This document shows positions 1 to 6,423 of a stretch of DNA of 6,652 bases, one piece after another. Each line of letters begins with the position of its first letter. Position 1 is the stretch's first letter. Both the position numbers and the translations under genes were made by a program. The notes beneath the pieces are model-generated. The model searched no databases and was not told where the DNA came from. It saw only the letters and a program-made list of their open reading frames with translations. The stretch is from assembly GCA_026992695.1 (NCBI GenBank), contig JALWYP010000193.1:1-6652 (forward strand). The letters run 5' to 3'. This DNA comes from Flavobacteriaceae bacterium (GTDB lineage Bacteria; Bacteroidota; Bacteroidia; Flavobacteriales; Flavobacteriaceae).

Positions 1-376
1 AGTTTACTGCTATTAAAGGAAGAAAAATTCCTAACGAGTTATATAGTGCAGGAGCAAATCGTTCTACCACTATTTCTACCAATTGAACCATTGTTGCAAT
101 GGTAGCAATAAATAGAATAAAGGATAGAAAGCTAAGGTCATAACTAGCGTATTCTTCGCCTAACCATGACAAGGCACCTTCTTTTAATATATACTGATCT
201 AACAACCAGTTAATAGGAACGGTAACAGCCAAGACAAATATTACAGCCGCTCCTAATCCTACAGCTGTTGAAACTTTTTTAGATACTGCTAGGTACGAAC
301 ACATCCCTAAGAATGTGGCAAATACCATATTGTCTATAAAAATGGATTTAAAAAATAATTCGATATGTTCTAACAT
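1..376 (-). CDS. nqrE: Na+-translocating NADH:quinone oxidoreductase subunit E (partial, C-terminus off the left edge)
   Basis: Integral membrane subunit of Na+-NQR, which pairs with NqrD. The ATG at 376-374 begins MLEHIELFFKSIFIDN and 125 codons are readable; the family is about 200 residues, so roughly the last third is missing. Hydrophobic segments run through about residues 4-30, 35-58, 80-102 and 113-125. Cys26, in FLGMCSYLAVS, matches one of the four cysteines by which NqrD and NqrE are known to hold an iron centre inside the membrane. The visible end, LGIFLPLIAVN, breaks off exactly where the family has its second Cys, and the one base of the next codon that is present (T) is compatible with Cys. 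It lies 19 nt downstream of nqrD, the widest gap in the operon, with no clear Shine-Dalgarno sequence. RnfA is the nearest paralogue, but the gene order makes NqrE certain. Confidence 0.97.
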   Translation of the reverse strand, partial: MLEHIELFFKSIFIDNMVFATFLGMCSYLAVSKKVSTAVGLGAAVIFVLAVTVPINWLLDQYILKEGALSWLGEEYASYDLSFLSFILFIATIATMVQLVEIVVERFAPALYNSLGIFLPLIAVN

Positions 377-395
377 CGTAGTGTTATTTAAAATT

Positions 396-1040
396 TTATT
401 CTTCTATTAATTCTTTATTTCTTGATCGTTGAACCCATATAATGAGCCCGATAACAATTAATGCCATTGGAGAAAGTAACATAAACCCATTATTTTCATA
501 ACCAAAAGCATACACTCCTGTTTTGTTTATTGGATCTCCTAGTACAGGGAAACCCAGTAGTGTGCCGGAGCCTAATAATTCTCTAAAAAAACCAACAATA
601 ATAAGGATGATACCGTATCCGGCGGCATTTCCAATTCCGTCAAGGAAAGCTCTCCAGGGTGAATTAGCTAGTGCAAAAGCTTCAAAACGACCCATAATGA
701 TACAGTTGGTAATAATTAATCCTACAAATACTGAAAGTTGTTTACTTAGTTGATAAGAGTAAGCTTTTAGTACTTGATCTACAATAATAACCAGTGCTGC
801 CACCACGACTAATTGCACAATAATTCTTATCTTAGAAGGGATAATATTTCGCATTAATGAAATTACCACATTTCCTACCGCTAACACTGCCATAACAGAA
901 ATTGCCATAACAATTGCTGCTTTTAATTGTGCTGTAATTGCCAATGCCGAACAAATTCCAAGTACTTGAATAGTTATAGGGTTATTGTCAAAAAGCGGGT
1001 CTGTTATAAGTTTAGCGTCTTTTTTTGGTAAAAGTCCCAT
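396..1040 (-). CDS. nqrD: Na+-translocating NADH:quinone oxidoreductase subunit D
   Basis: Polytopic inner-membrane subunit, 214 residues, a normal length for the family. The N-terminal stretch MGLLPKKDAKLITDPLFDNNP is followed by about six hydrophobic segments (roughly residues 24-43, 44-64, 72-92, 101-116, 139-154, 186-204). Two family cysteines are present: Cys30 in GICSALAIT and Cys113 in GLIITNCIIMGRFE. By homology these join two cysteines of NqrE to bind the intramembrane iron centre that passes electrons between the cytoplasmic and periplasmic flavins. FFRELLGSGTLLG (151-163) is also typical of NqrD. The paralogue RnfE shares the fold, but the position between nqrC and nqrE settles the call. 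The ATG lies 2 nt after the nqrC stop, so translation is probably coupled. Confidence 0.98.
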   Translation of the reverse strand: MGLLPKKDAKLITDPLFDNNPITIQVLGICSALAITAQLKAAIVMAISVMAVLAVGNVVISLMRNIIPSKIRIIVQLVVVAALVIIVDQVLKAYSYQLSKQLSVFVGLIITNCIIMGRFEAFALANSPWRAFLDGIGNAAGYGIILIIVGFFRELLGSGTLLGFPVLGDPINKTGVYAFGYENNGFMLLSPMALIVIGLIIWVQRSRNKELIEE

Positions 1041-1042
1041 AA

Positions 1043-1795
1043 TTATTTTTTTAATATTTTTTTAAGAAAAGGAAGATACATTTTTAAATCTTTTTTAAGC
1101 ATTGCAGTAACTCCGTTTCCGGTGATAGTTGCACCTGCCATCGCATCTACTTCGTTATCGTCTTTGTCGTTATTTAGGGGATCGTTGTTTCCTTTTATTA
1201 TAGAAACACCTTTAAATTCGGTTCCTTTAAATATTTTTTCACCTTTAAAATCATCCATAAAAAAACGTTCTTTTATGTTGGCTCCTAATCCGGGTGTTTC
1301 ACCTTTATGGTCAAAAAATACGCCTTGAATTACTAAGTTATTGTCTAAAGCAACATAACCCCAAATAGCATCCCATAATCCTTTTCCACGCATGGGAATA
1401 ATGTAAAATGTTTTTCCGTCTTTTTCTCCTATAAATAGAGGAAGTCTTCGTTGGTAGTTTCCTTTTTTTGTAAGAGCTTCTTCTTTTTTAATATCGATTA
1501 AATAGGCATTATTGTCTTCTGTAATTTTACCTCCTTGATATACTAATTGTTTGGTAATGTATTTTTTGAAAGTATTTTCTACCTCTTTTGTGGGTATAAA
1601 TTCAACATCGGTATCGCTTTGGTTATTGTTTACACCCATAGCGTATAATATATTTTGTTGTTTTTCAAAGCGTCTGTTTTCATCAATTTTTCCGCGTAAA
1701 CCTTGTGCTACTCCGGCTAATAATGATCCTACAACCAATACCATAATAATGGAAAAGATGATGGTATAACTGTTTTTTTCTGTAAATTTTGTCAT
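1043..1795 (-). CDS. nqrC: Na+-translocating NADH:quinone oxidoreductase subunit C (covalent FMN)
   Basis: Single-anchor subunit whose large domain lies in the periplasm and carries covalent FMN; it relays electrons to NqrB. At 250 residues it is of usual size. One membrane segment spans about residues 11-31. The FMN-binding domain contains HKGETPGLGA (163-172), a hallmark shared with RnfG. The flavin attachment motif is D217-A-M-A-G-A-T223-I-T, followed by GNGVTAML; Thr223 is the predicted phosphoester-FMN residue, added by an ApbE flavin transferase that is not in the window. The usual Ser/Thr three residues before this Thr is Ala220, a mild departure. The loop before the motif (about 201-216) is rich in Asn and Asp. 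The gene starts 2 nt after the nqrB stop and ends 2 nt before nqrD, as expected for one transcript. Confidence 0.98.
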   Translation of the reverse strand: MTKFTEKNSYTIIFSIIMVLVVGSLLAGVAQGLRGKIDENRRFEKQQNILYAMGVNNNQSDTDVEFIPTKEVENTFKKYITKQLVYQGGKITEDNNAYLIDIKKEEALTKKGNYQRRLPLFIGEKDGKTFYIIPMRGKGLWDAIWGYVALDNNLVIQGVFFDHKGETPGLGANIKERFFMDDFKGEKIFKGTEFKGVSIIKGNNDPLNNDKDDNEVDAMAGATITGNGVTAMLKKDLKMYLPFLKKILKK

Positions 1796-1797
1796 AA

Positions 1798-3006
1798 CTA
1801 GGCAGCTTTAACTTTAATTCGTTTCAGTCTTTTCTTTATATTTCCGTTAATTACATAGTGGTCTATGGTAGGGGCAAATACATTCATCAATAAAATAGAA
1901 AGCATCACGCCTTCTGGGTACGCAGGGTTAAATATGCGAATCATAATAGCTATAAACCCTATTAAGAAACCGTAAATCCATTTTCCTTTATTGGTTTGCG
2001 AAGCCGTAACAGGGTCGGTTGCCATATACACAGCACCAAAAGCCAAACCGCCAATTAAAAGGTGTTGCCAATAAGGCATACTCATAAGTCCGTAAAATTT
2101 ACTGCTTTCAGAAATAATCCCCGAATCTGCCACATAGTTAAAAATTAGTCCCATAACGGCTGCACCAACAAAAGTGGAAATCATAATTCTCCAACTTCCA
2201 ATTTTGGTAAAAATCAAGAATAATCCTGCAAGAATGATTAATAAGGTAGAGGTTTCTCCTATGGAACCGGGAATAAATCCGTAAAACATATCGCTAACGT
2301 GGTACGACATTGTGTTGCCTTGTGCCATGGACCCTAAAATGGTTTCGCCCGAAATAGCATCGGGAGTACCAGCTTTTTTAACAGCGTCTAGAACCCAAAC
2401 TTTATCACCACTCATCCAAGTGGGGTAAGCAAAAAACAAAAAGGCTCTAATGGTAAGTGCGGGGTTTAGAATATTCATTCCTGTGCCTCCAAAAACTTCT
2501 TTTCCTAAAACAACTCCAAAAATAATAGCAACAGTTAGCATCCAGAGAGGAATATCTACCGGAACAATTAACGGAACCAACATTCCGGTTACTAAGTAAC
2601 CTTCTTCTACTTCGTGTCCTTTAATAGTTGCAAAGATAAATTCGACACCCAATCCTACAACATAGGAAACAATAAGGATGGGTAGAATTGCTAATGCACC
2701 TGCTGAAAAATTTTGCCAAGTCCAAAATTCAGGACTAAAAAATCCGGAAGAAGCCCTACTTATCTCTCCCATAGCTAAATAGTGCTGGTATCCGGTATTA
2801 AAGGCTCCAAAAATAAGACATGGTATAAGTGCTAATACCACCATATTCATGGTTCTTTTTAAATCGTCTGCCACTCTAATATGTGCACCGCTTTGTGTTG
2901 TATCGTTGGGTGTGTATAAAAAAGTGTGAAATGCGTTAAAGGCGGGCTCCATCTTGGTGCCTTGGTACTTTTTCTTTAACGAATCTAGTTTTTGTTTTAA
3001 TCCCAT
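1798..3006 (-). CDS. nqrB: Na+-translocating NADH:quinone oxidoreductase subunit B (covalent FMN, quinone site)
   Basis: Largest membrane subunit of Na+-NQR, 402 residues. In the family it holds covalent FMN and riboflavin and forms the quinone site and the Na+ path. The cytoplasmic N-terminus (about 1-50, LKQKLDSLKKKYQGTKMEPA) precedes about ten hydrophobic segments. EEGYLVTGMLVPLIVP (134-149) matches the conserved segment implicated in quinone and inhibitor binding. KEVFGGTGMNILNPAL (169-184) and RAFLFFAYP (187-195) are almost identical to what I remember of the Vibrio protein. The FMN attachment site aligns with D216-A-I-S-G-E-T222, where family members carry SGAT, so Thr222 is the expected acceptor but the preceding Ala is Glu. 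About eight extra residues lie between VW (203-204) and this motif compared with Vibrio. The ATG is 4 nt after the nqrA stop. Confidence 0.98.
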   Translation of the reverse strand: MGLKQKLDSLKKKYQGTKMEPAFNAFHTFLYTPNDTTQSGAHIRVADDLKRTMNMVVLALIPCLIFGAFNTGYQHYLAMGEISRASSGFFSPEFWTWQNFSAGALAILPILIVSYVVGLGVEFIFATIKGHEVEEGYLVTGMLVPLIVPVDIPLWMLTVAIIFGVVLGKEVFGGTGMNILNPALTIRAFLFFAYPTWMSGDKVWVLDAVKKAGTPDAISGETILGSMAQGNTMSYHVSDMFYGFIPGSIGETSTLLIILAGLFLIFTKIGSWRIMISTFVGAAVMGLIFNYVADSGIISESSKFYGLMSMPYWQHLLIGGLAFGAVYMATDPVTASQTNKGKWIYGFLIGFIAIMIRIFNPAYPEGVMLSILLMNVFAPTIDHYVINGNIKKRLKRIKVKAA

Positions 3007-3010
3007 TGTG

Positions 3011-4363
3011 TTATCCTATTTCTTTATACATTAAGTCTAACCCGTCTCTAATAATTTTTTGATGAGGTTGTTTTGAGATGCAAACCACTTCGGTAAGTGC
3101 AAAATCTTCGGGAGCTACTTCATACATTCCTAAAGCCTCCATTTCGTCTAAATCTTTATAAAGACATGATTTAAGCATTTGAAGCGGGTACATATCCATC
3201 GGGAATACTTCTTCATATAATCCGGTCATAACAAAAGCTCTGTGTTCACCATTGGTATTAGTTGATAAGCACATTTCTTTTTTAGGGAATAACCAAGAAA
3301 AAGTAAGTGATCGAGTTGTAGATAGTTTATTGAAAACCGGTTTTGCCCAACCAAAAAATTCGTAATCATTTCCTTCGGGAATTACCGAAACGGTATTTAT
3401 ATAGTAGCCTAAATGTCCTTTAGGAGAAATTGTACTACCCGATAATACAGTGCCGTTAATAACTCTAACATTTTCGTCTATTAAACCCGAATCATATATA
3501 AAAGTAGCTACTTCGGCTCCTATTTTGGTTGTGTAGTATTTTGGAGTTTTAACAGAACAACCTGCTAATGCAATAACCCGTTCTGCGTTAAATTTACCTG
3601 TTAAAAGCAGTTCGCCAATAATCACTAAATCTTGAGGTGTTAGGGTCCAAACCGTTTCTCCTTTATTAATAGGATCTATTTTGTTAATTTGAGTGCTTAC
3701 GTTTCCGGCAGGATGTGGTCCGGATATTCTGTGCAACTCAATGTTTTTTATCTTAGTAAAAGGATTGTTGCTGTTTTTTCCAACAGAAACATGAATGGTT
3801 CCAGAAGTTAATTTACTCAAAGCAACAACTGCTGTTTGCAATTCTTTTTCTTTCCCTAAAAGAGTGAAGTCGTAATCGGCAGCTTGTGGTGCTGTGCTGT
3901 AAGCCGAAACAAAAATAGCCTTTGGCGTTACATCAGGGTTGGCAATAATATCATACGGACGTTGCTTGATGAAAGCCCAACATCCAGAAGAAAGTAAATG
4001 TTCCTTAATTTCTTCGGGTTTCATTGAATTAGGGTCAATAGTACCAAAATTCTTATAACGATCTTCAGAATCAGCTTCAATGATTAATGCAGTAATCTTT
4101 CTTTTAGCTCCTCTTTCAATGGTAGTAAGTGTCCCGCTCACAGGAGAAACAAATTTTATTTGTTCATTTTTTTTAGCGTAAAACAATACATCTCCGGCTT
4201 GTAGCTTAGCTCCTTCTTTTACAACCATTTTTGGGGTAATAAGATGAAAATCGGAGGGTTTAATAACAAATGTTCTAGAGCGTGGTGCTTTTGAAAGCGT
4301 TTTTTGGGCATCGCCCTTAAGCCTAATGGTTAGACCTTTTTTAATCGTGATGTCTTTTGGCAT
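3011..4363 (-). CDS. nqrA: Na+-translocating NADH:quinone oxidoreductase subunit A
   Basis: First gene of the operon, encoding the cytoplasmic peripheral subunit that sits on NqrB near the quinone site. It is 450 residues, a normal full length. Near the N-terminus, residues 48-80 (VKEGAKLQAGDVLFYAKK and on to FVSPVSGTL) form a lipoyl/biotinyl-like hammerhead. Central family motifs include HRISGPHPAGN (211-221) and ALAGCSVKTPKYY (266-278), the latter in a region related to the soluble Complex I NuoF/RnfC fold. The C-terminal third has VFPMDMYPLQMLKSC (386-400) and ALGMYEVAPEDFALTEVVC (410-428), typical NqrA signatures; no iron-sulfur cysteine motif is present, as expected for NqrA rather than RnfC. 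The start is ATG, with a candidate promoter about 70 nt upstream and no Shine-Dalgarno sequence. Confidence 0.98.
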   Translation of the reverse strand: MPKDITIKKGLTIRLKGDAQKTLSKAPRSRTFVIKPSDFHLITPKMVVKEGAKLQAGDVLFYAKKNEQIKFVSPVSGTLTTIERGAKRKITALIIEADSEDRYKNFGTIDPNSMKPEEIKEHLLSSGCWAFIKQRPYDIIANPDVTPKAIFVSAYSTAPQAADYDFTLLGKEKELQTAVVALSKLTSGTIHVSVGKNSNNPFTKIKNIELHRISGPHPAGNVSTQINKIDPINKGETVWTLTPQDLVIIGELLLTGKFNAERVIALAGCSVKTPKYYTTKIGAEVATFIYDSGLIDENVRVINGTVLSGSTISPKGHLGYYINTVSVIPEGNDYEFFGWAKPVFNKLSTTRSLTFSWLFPKKEMCLSTNTNGEHRAFVMTGLYEEVFPMDMYPLQMLKSCLYKDLDEMEALGMYEVAPEDFALTEVVCISKQPHQKIIRDGLDLMYKEIG

Positions 4364-4413
4364 AGAATAGTATTTAAAATTCTATTAATTTACTTTTAAA
4401 AAGACTTGATTGT

Positions 4414-4431
4414 CACAAAAAGTTTTTGGTG
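4414..4431 (-). repeat. Inverted repeat at the predicted 5' end of the nqr transcript
   Basis: The core CAAAAA-G-TTTTTG (4416-4428) is a perfect palindrome around 4422. If one G (4428) is allowed to bulge, the arms extend to CACAAAAA and TTTTTGGTG. It lies just downstream of the candidate -7 element, so it would sit at the very start of the nqr mRNA as a small stem, or act as an operator in DNA. It is AT-rich and short, so chance is a real alternative. Confidence 0.3.
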
Positions 4432-4433
4432 TG

Positions 4434-4441
4434 CAAATGTA
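4434..4441 (-). promoter_or_regulatory. Candidate -7 promoter element for the nqrABCDE operon
   Basis: On the minus strand this reads TACATTTG, a perfect match to the Bacteroidota housekeeping -7 consensus TAnnTTTG. A start of transcription around 4427-4430 would give a leader of about 65 nt before the nqrA ATG. The expected -33 position, about 19-23 nt further upstream, falls in a 13-base T run (4459-4471 read on the minus strand) rather than a clear TTTG or TTG, so the upstream half of the promoter is weak. Confidence 0.5.
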
Positions 4442-4587
4442 TAAATTAAAAATAGGATAAAAAAAAAAAAACACTCAATATTTTTTCAATTTATATCTAA
4501 GTATGAACCATACAATAAAGAGGCATAAATTTTGTTTATATTTACCCCATAACAATTCACTTTGTGAAACATCAAAGTAATTATTAA

Positions 4588-4612
4588 TATAGCTGTTTTG
4601 TATAGCAGTTTG
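4588..4612 (+). repeat. Tandem near-direct repeat just upstream of the Plug gene
   Basis: Two adjacent units, TATAGCTGTTTTG (4588-4600) and TATAGCAGTTTG (4601-4612), differ by one substitution and one T. They end 18 nt before the Plug ATG. Each unit ends in TTTG, the core of the Bacteroidota -7 element, but the spacing from the upstream TA is too long for the consensus, so neither is called as a promoter. Confidence 0.4.
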
Positions 4613-4630
4613 CCTAATATATAGAGACAT

Positions 4631-5884
4631 ATGAAATTAAAAACACTAACCATTTTATTTATTGCAATAGGATGTTTTACAACATTTTCTCAGATAGCAG
4701 AAAGAGTTCCGCCGGAATATATTAGAACAATTGAGTTTAAAGGAACGACTAAATTAAGTCAACTTCCTATTATACGGTTAGGCGAACCGTTATCACTTTC
4801 GTTTGATGCACTAAATGGTGATGAGGCGGATTATTATTACACAATCACGCATTGCGATTTTGATTGGACTCCCAGTAACTTGTCTAAAAATGAATATTTA
4901 GATGGATATGATGAAATTAGATTATATACGTATGAAAATTCGTTAAATACGCTTCAAATTTATTCGCATTATACTTTAAACATTCCTAATAATGACACAC
5001 GTAGGATTACCAAAAGCGGAAATTATATATTAACCATTTTAAACGATGATGAAGAAGTAGTATTTTCTAGAAAATTTATGGTTATTGAAAACTTGGTAGG
5101 AGTACAAGTAGCTATAAAACGGTCACGAGATTTAAACTATATAAATGAAAAACAAGTCGTGCAATTCACGGTAAATTCAGCAGATATGCAGCTAATTAAT
5201 CCGAAACAGACGGTGCATACTGTAATAATGCAAAATAGTAATTTAAAAACTGCCATAACCACACTTAAACCTCAATATACATTAGGGCAGAAATTAATTT
5301 ACAGATACGATCAAGAAGCTTCTTTTTGGGGCGGAAATGAATTTTTACGTTTTGACAATAAAGATATTCGTTCGGCTACTAACGGAATTAGATATGTTGA
5401 ATTAACCGATATCTACAACAATTATTTATTTACCAACGCACCTCGAAGAGATAGACCCTACACGTATTATCCCGATATAAACGGAAACTTTGTAGTACGA
5501 AATATTGATGCTAGAAATCCAGATATTGAAGCCGATTACGTGCGAATGCATTTTTCGTTAAAGTATTTCGAAGAGTTAGGCGATAAAGAATTACACATTT
5601 ATGGTAATTTTAATAATTGGACTATTGACGGTACTACGTATCTTGAGTATGATGAATCTTCAGATTCGTATGTGCTATCAAGACTTTTTAAACAAGGGTT
5701 TTACAATTATAGGTATGTGCTAGTAGATAAGGACGGAAGTATTAATCAAGGTGCTGTAGGAGGAGATTTTTGGCAAACCGAAAACGAATATACCGTACTT
5801 GTTTATTATAGAGAACAAGGAGGGCGATACGATAGAATTATAGGAATAGGGCGGGCTAATTCATCAGTGATTAACAACAACTAA
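4631..5884 (+). CDS. Type IX secretion system Plug protein (DUF5103 family)
   Basis: Periplasmic protein, 417 residues. The family's studied member, the Flavobacterium johnsoniae Plug, closes the periplasmic end of the giant SprA translocon of the type IX secretion system. A signal peptide is visible: MKLK, a hydrophobic core (5-16), then TTFSQ, with cleavage likely near residue 20-21. The mature protein begins VPPEYIRTIEF. Family-typical blocks are ITHCDFDWTPSNLSKNEYLDG (about 72-92), FWGGNEFLRFDN (232-243), DYVRMHFSL (302-310), an E-set-like region with YGNFNNW (324-330) and GFYNYRYV (356-363), and WQTENEYTVLVYYR (381-394) with RYDRIIG (399-405). The start is fixed by the signal peptide and an in-frame TAG at 4622-4624. 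The Cys15 context (AIGC) is a poor lipobox. It is divergent from nqrA, and no other T9SS gene is visible. Its last 21 nt overlap the cysteine dioxygenase gene tail to tail. Confidence 0.9.
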   Translation: MKLKTLTILFIAIGCFTTFSQIAERVPPEYIRTIEFKGTTKLSQLPIIRLGEPLSLSFDALNGDEADYYYTITHCDFDWTPSNLSKNEYLDGYDEIRLYTYENSLNTLQIYSHYTLNIPNNDTRRITKSGNYILTILNDDEEVVFSRKFMVIENLVGVQVAIKRSRDLNYINEKQVVQFTVNSADMQLINPKQTVHTVIMQNSNLKTAITTLKPQYTLGQKLIYRYDQEASFWGGNEFLRFDNKDIRSATNGIRYVELTDIYNNYLFTNAPRRDRPYTYYPDINGNFVVRNIDARNPDIEADYVRMHFSLKYFEELGDKELHIYGNFNNWTIDGTTYLEYDESSDSYVLSRLFKQGFYNYRYVLVDKDGSINQGAVGGDFWQTENEYTVLVYYREQGGRYDRIIGIGRANSSVINNN

Positions 5885-6406
5885 AGGTTTTTGTGAGCAC
5901 CCTAATTTTTTGGTTTTAAAAACCTTTTCTTCACTATCATAATACGTACAATGAGCGATAGGTTTTGCATAAATGTGTAGGGTAATGGCTCTACTGTTAC
6001 CTATGTTATGCAAGCTGTGTTGATATAATTTATCGTTGATAAACGAAGGTTTATTGAGGATGTTTCTTTCTATAATTTCAGGTTGGTTGTTTTCTATTTT
6101 ATAGTGGTATTCTTTCATCAATCCTTCTATCGGGTATACCCAGCAATCCTGCCCACTATGAGAATGAATAGCGGTGTGTTGTTCTTTCTCCCAACATAGA
6201 AGTAGAAGTTCAAAATCCGAATTTTGGGTTATGCAGTTTCGGGTGTAAGAGGTTTCGCTCCAACTGATATAGGGTAAAAAGCAGGAGGGAGGAATATCTG
6301 TTTTGTTTAAAATTGCGCTGTAATGCTGTTTATTATTTTGAGACAATTGTTGTATTAATTGTGCGATGCTTTTAATTGTATTCAAAGAAAGATGTTTTTC
6401 TTGCAA
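5864..6406 (-). CDS. Cysteine dioxygenase (Arg-type, with the Cys-Tyr cofactor residues)
   Basis: Cytosolic non-heme Fe(II) cupin enzyme of 180 residues, predicted to oxidise L-cysteine with O2 to cysteine sulfinate. Aligned by eye to mammalian enzymes, the iron ligands are His81 and His83 (AIHSHSG) and His130 (in INDKLYQHSLHN). Tyr54 and Arg56 (SYTRNCI) match the substrate-carboxylate pair that marks true cysteine dioxygenases over mercaptopropionate types. Cys88 (HSHSGQDCWVYPIEG) and Tyr146 (TLHIYAKP), with His144, match the residues that form the thioether cofactor in animals. The start is TTG at 6406-6404: upstream in frame there is no ATG or GTG before a TAA at 6439-6437, and the first internal Met is residue 97. 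Codon 8 is another TTG, so the true N-terminus could be seven residues shorter. It is convergent with Plug and divergent from the decarboxylase-like gene. Confidence 0.9.
   Translation of the reverse strand: MQEKHLSLNTIKSIAQLIQQLSQNNKQHYSAILNKTDIPPSCFLPYISWSETSYTRNCITQNSDFELLLLCWEKEQHTAIHSHSGQDCWVYPIEGLMKEYHYKIENNQPEIIERNILNKPSFINDKLYQHSLHNIGNSRAITLHIYAKPIAHCTYYDSEEKVFKTKKLGCSQKPLVVVNH
5883..5927 (+). terminator. Candidate hairpin terminator for the Plug gene, inside the convergent gene
   Basis: Starting within the Plug stop codon, AAAGGTTTTT (5883-5892) is perfectly complementary to AAAAACCTTT (5918-5927), giving a 10-bp stem with a 25-nt loop, followed by TCTTC. A competing smaller stem, GGTTTT/AAAACC (5912-5924), lies at the distal arm. 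The stem is weak (two G-C pairs) and the U tract is short, so it may be an inefficient terminator or a chance product of Lys- and Phe-rich codons on the other strand. Confidence 0.35.
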
Positions 6407-6415
6407 AATATAAAT

Positions 6416-6423
6416 TACTTTTG
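6416..6423 (+). promoter_or_regulatory. Candidate -7 promoter element for the decarboxylase-like gene
   Basis: TACTTTTG matches the Bacteroidota -7 consensus TAnnTTTG exactly and lies 44 nt before the ATG at 6468, in the 61-bp space between the divergent genes. The nearest TTG (6401-6403) is only 12 nt upstream, too close for a normal -33 element, so support rests on the -7 box and its position. Confidence 0.4.

Larger units (their letters stand above)
4364..4630. promoter_or_regulatory. Divergent intergenic region between nqrA and the Plug gene
   Basis: This 267-bp, very AT-rich stretch separates two divergent genes and must hold both promoters. No ORF or structured RNA could be supported in it. 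It contains, left to right: an inverted repeat at 4414-4431 in the predicted nqrA leader; a TACATTTG -7 element for nqrA at 4434-4441 (minus strand); a run of 13 A at 4459-4471; a perfect short palindrome TTCAC-TTT-GTGAA at 4556-4568; and a tandem near-repeat at 4588-4612 close to the Plug start. No perfect TAnnTTTG element faces the Plug gene; TATATTTA at 4537-4544 is one mismatch away and TAAATTTTG at 4526-4534 has one base too many. Confidence 0.6.

Noticed and set aside
523..753. Open frame of 76 codons on the plus strand
   Set aside because: It lies wholly antisense to nqrD, a conserved gene, and its translation has no recognisable domain; it is a shadow frame.
1122..1769. Two open frames (68 and 72 codons) on the plus strand
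   Set aside because: Both are antisense to nqrC and show low-complexity Ser/Leu/Phe composition typical of a complement frame.
1..4363. Rnf complex instead of Na+-NQR
   Set aside because: The A-B-C-D-E order with an NqrA lacking ferredoxin-type cysteine motifs, and close matches to NqrB signatures, fit Na+-NQR; an rnf cluster would carry RnfB and RnfC iron-sulfur proteins.
4459..4471. 13-A homopolymer as a phase-variation switch
   Set aside because: It is noncoding and sits about 95 bp upstream of nqrA. Length changes could alter promoter spacing, but the sequence gives no evidence of this and nqr is a housekeeping operon.
4556..4568. TTCAC-TTT-GTGAA as a transcription terminator
   Set aside because: Arms of 5 bp without a U tract are too weak, and it lies between divergent genes where no transcript is expected to end.
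4631..4680. Lipoprotein signal (Cys15 in AIGC) on the Plug protein
   Set aside because: The -3 residue is Ala, a poor lipobox fit, and a type I cleavage near FSQ is more convincing for a soluble periplasmic protein.
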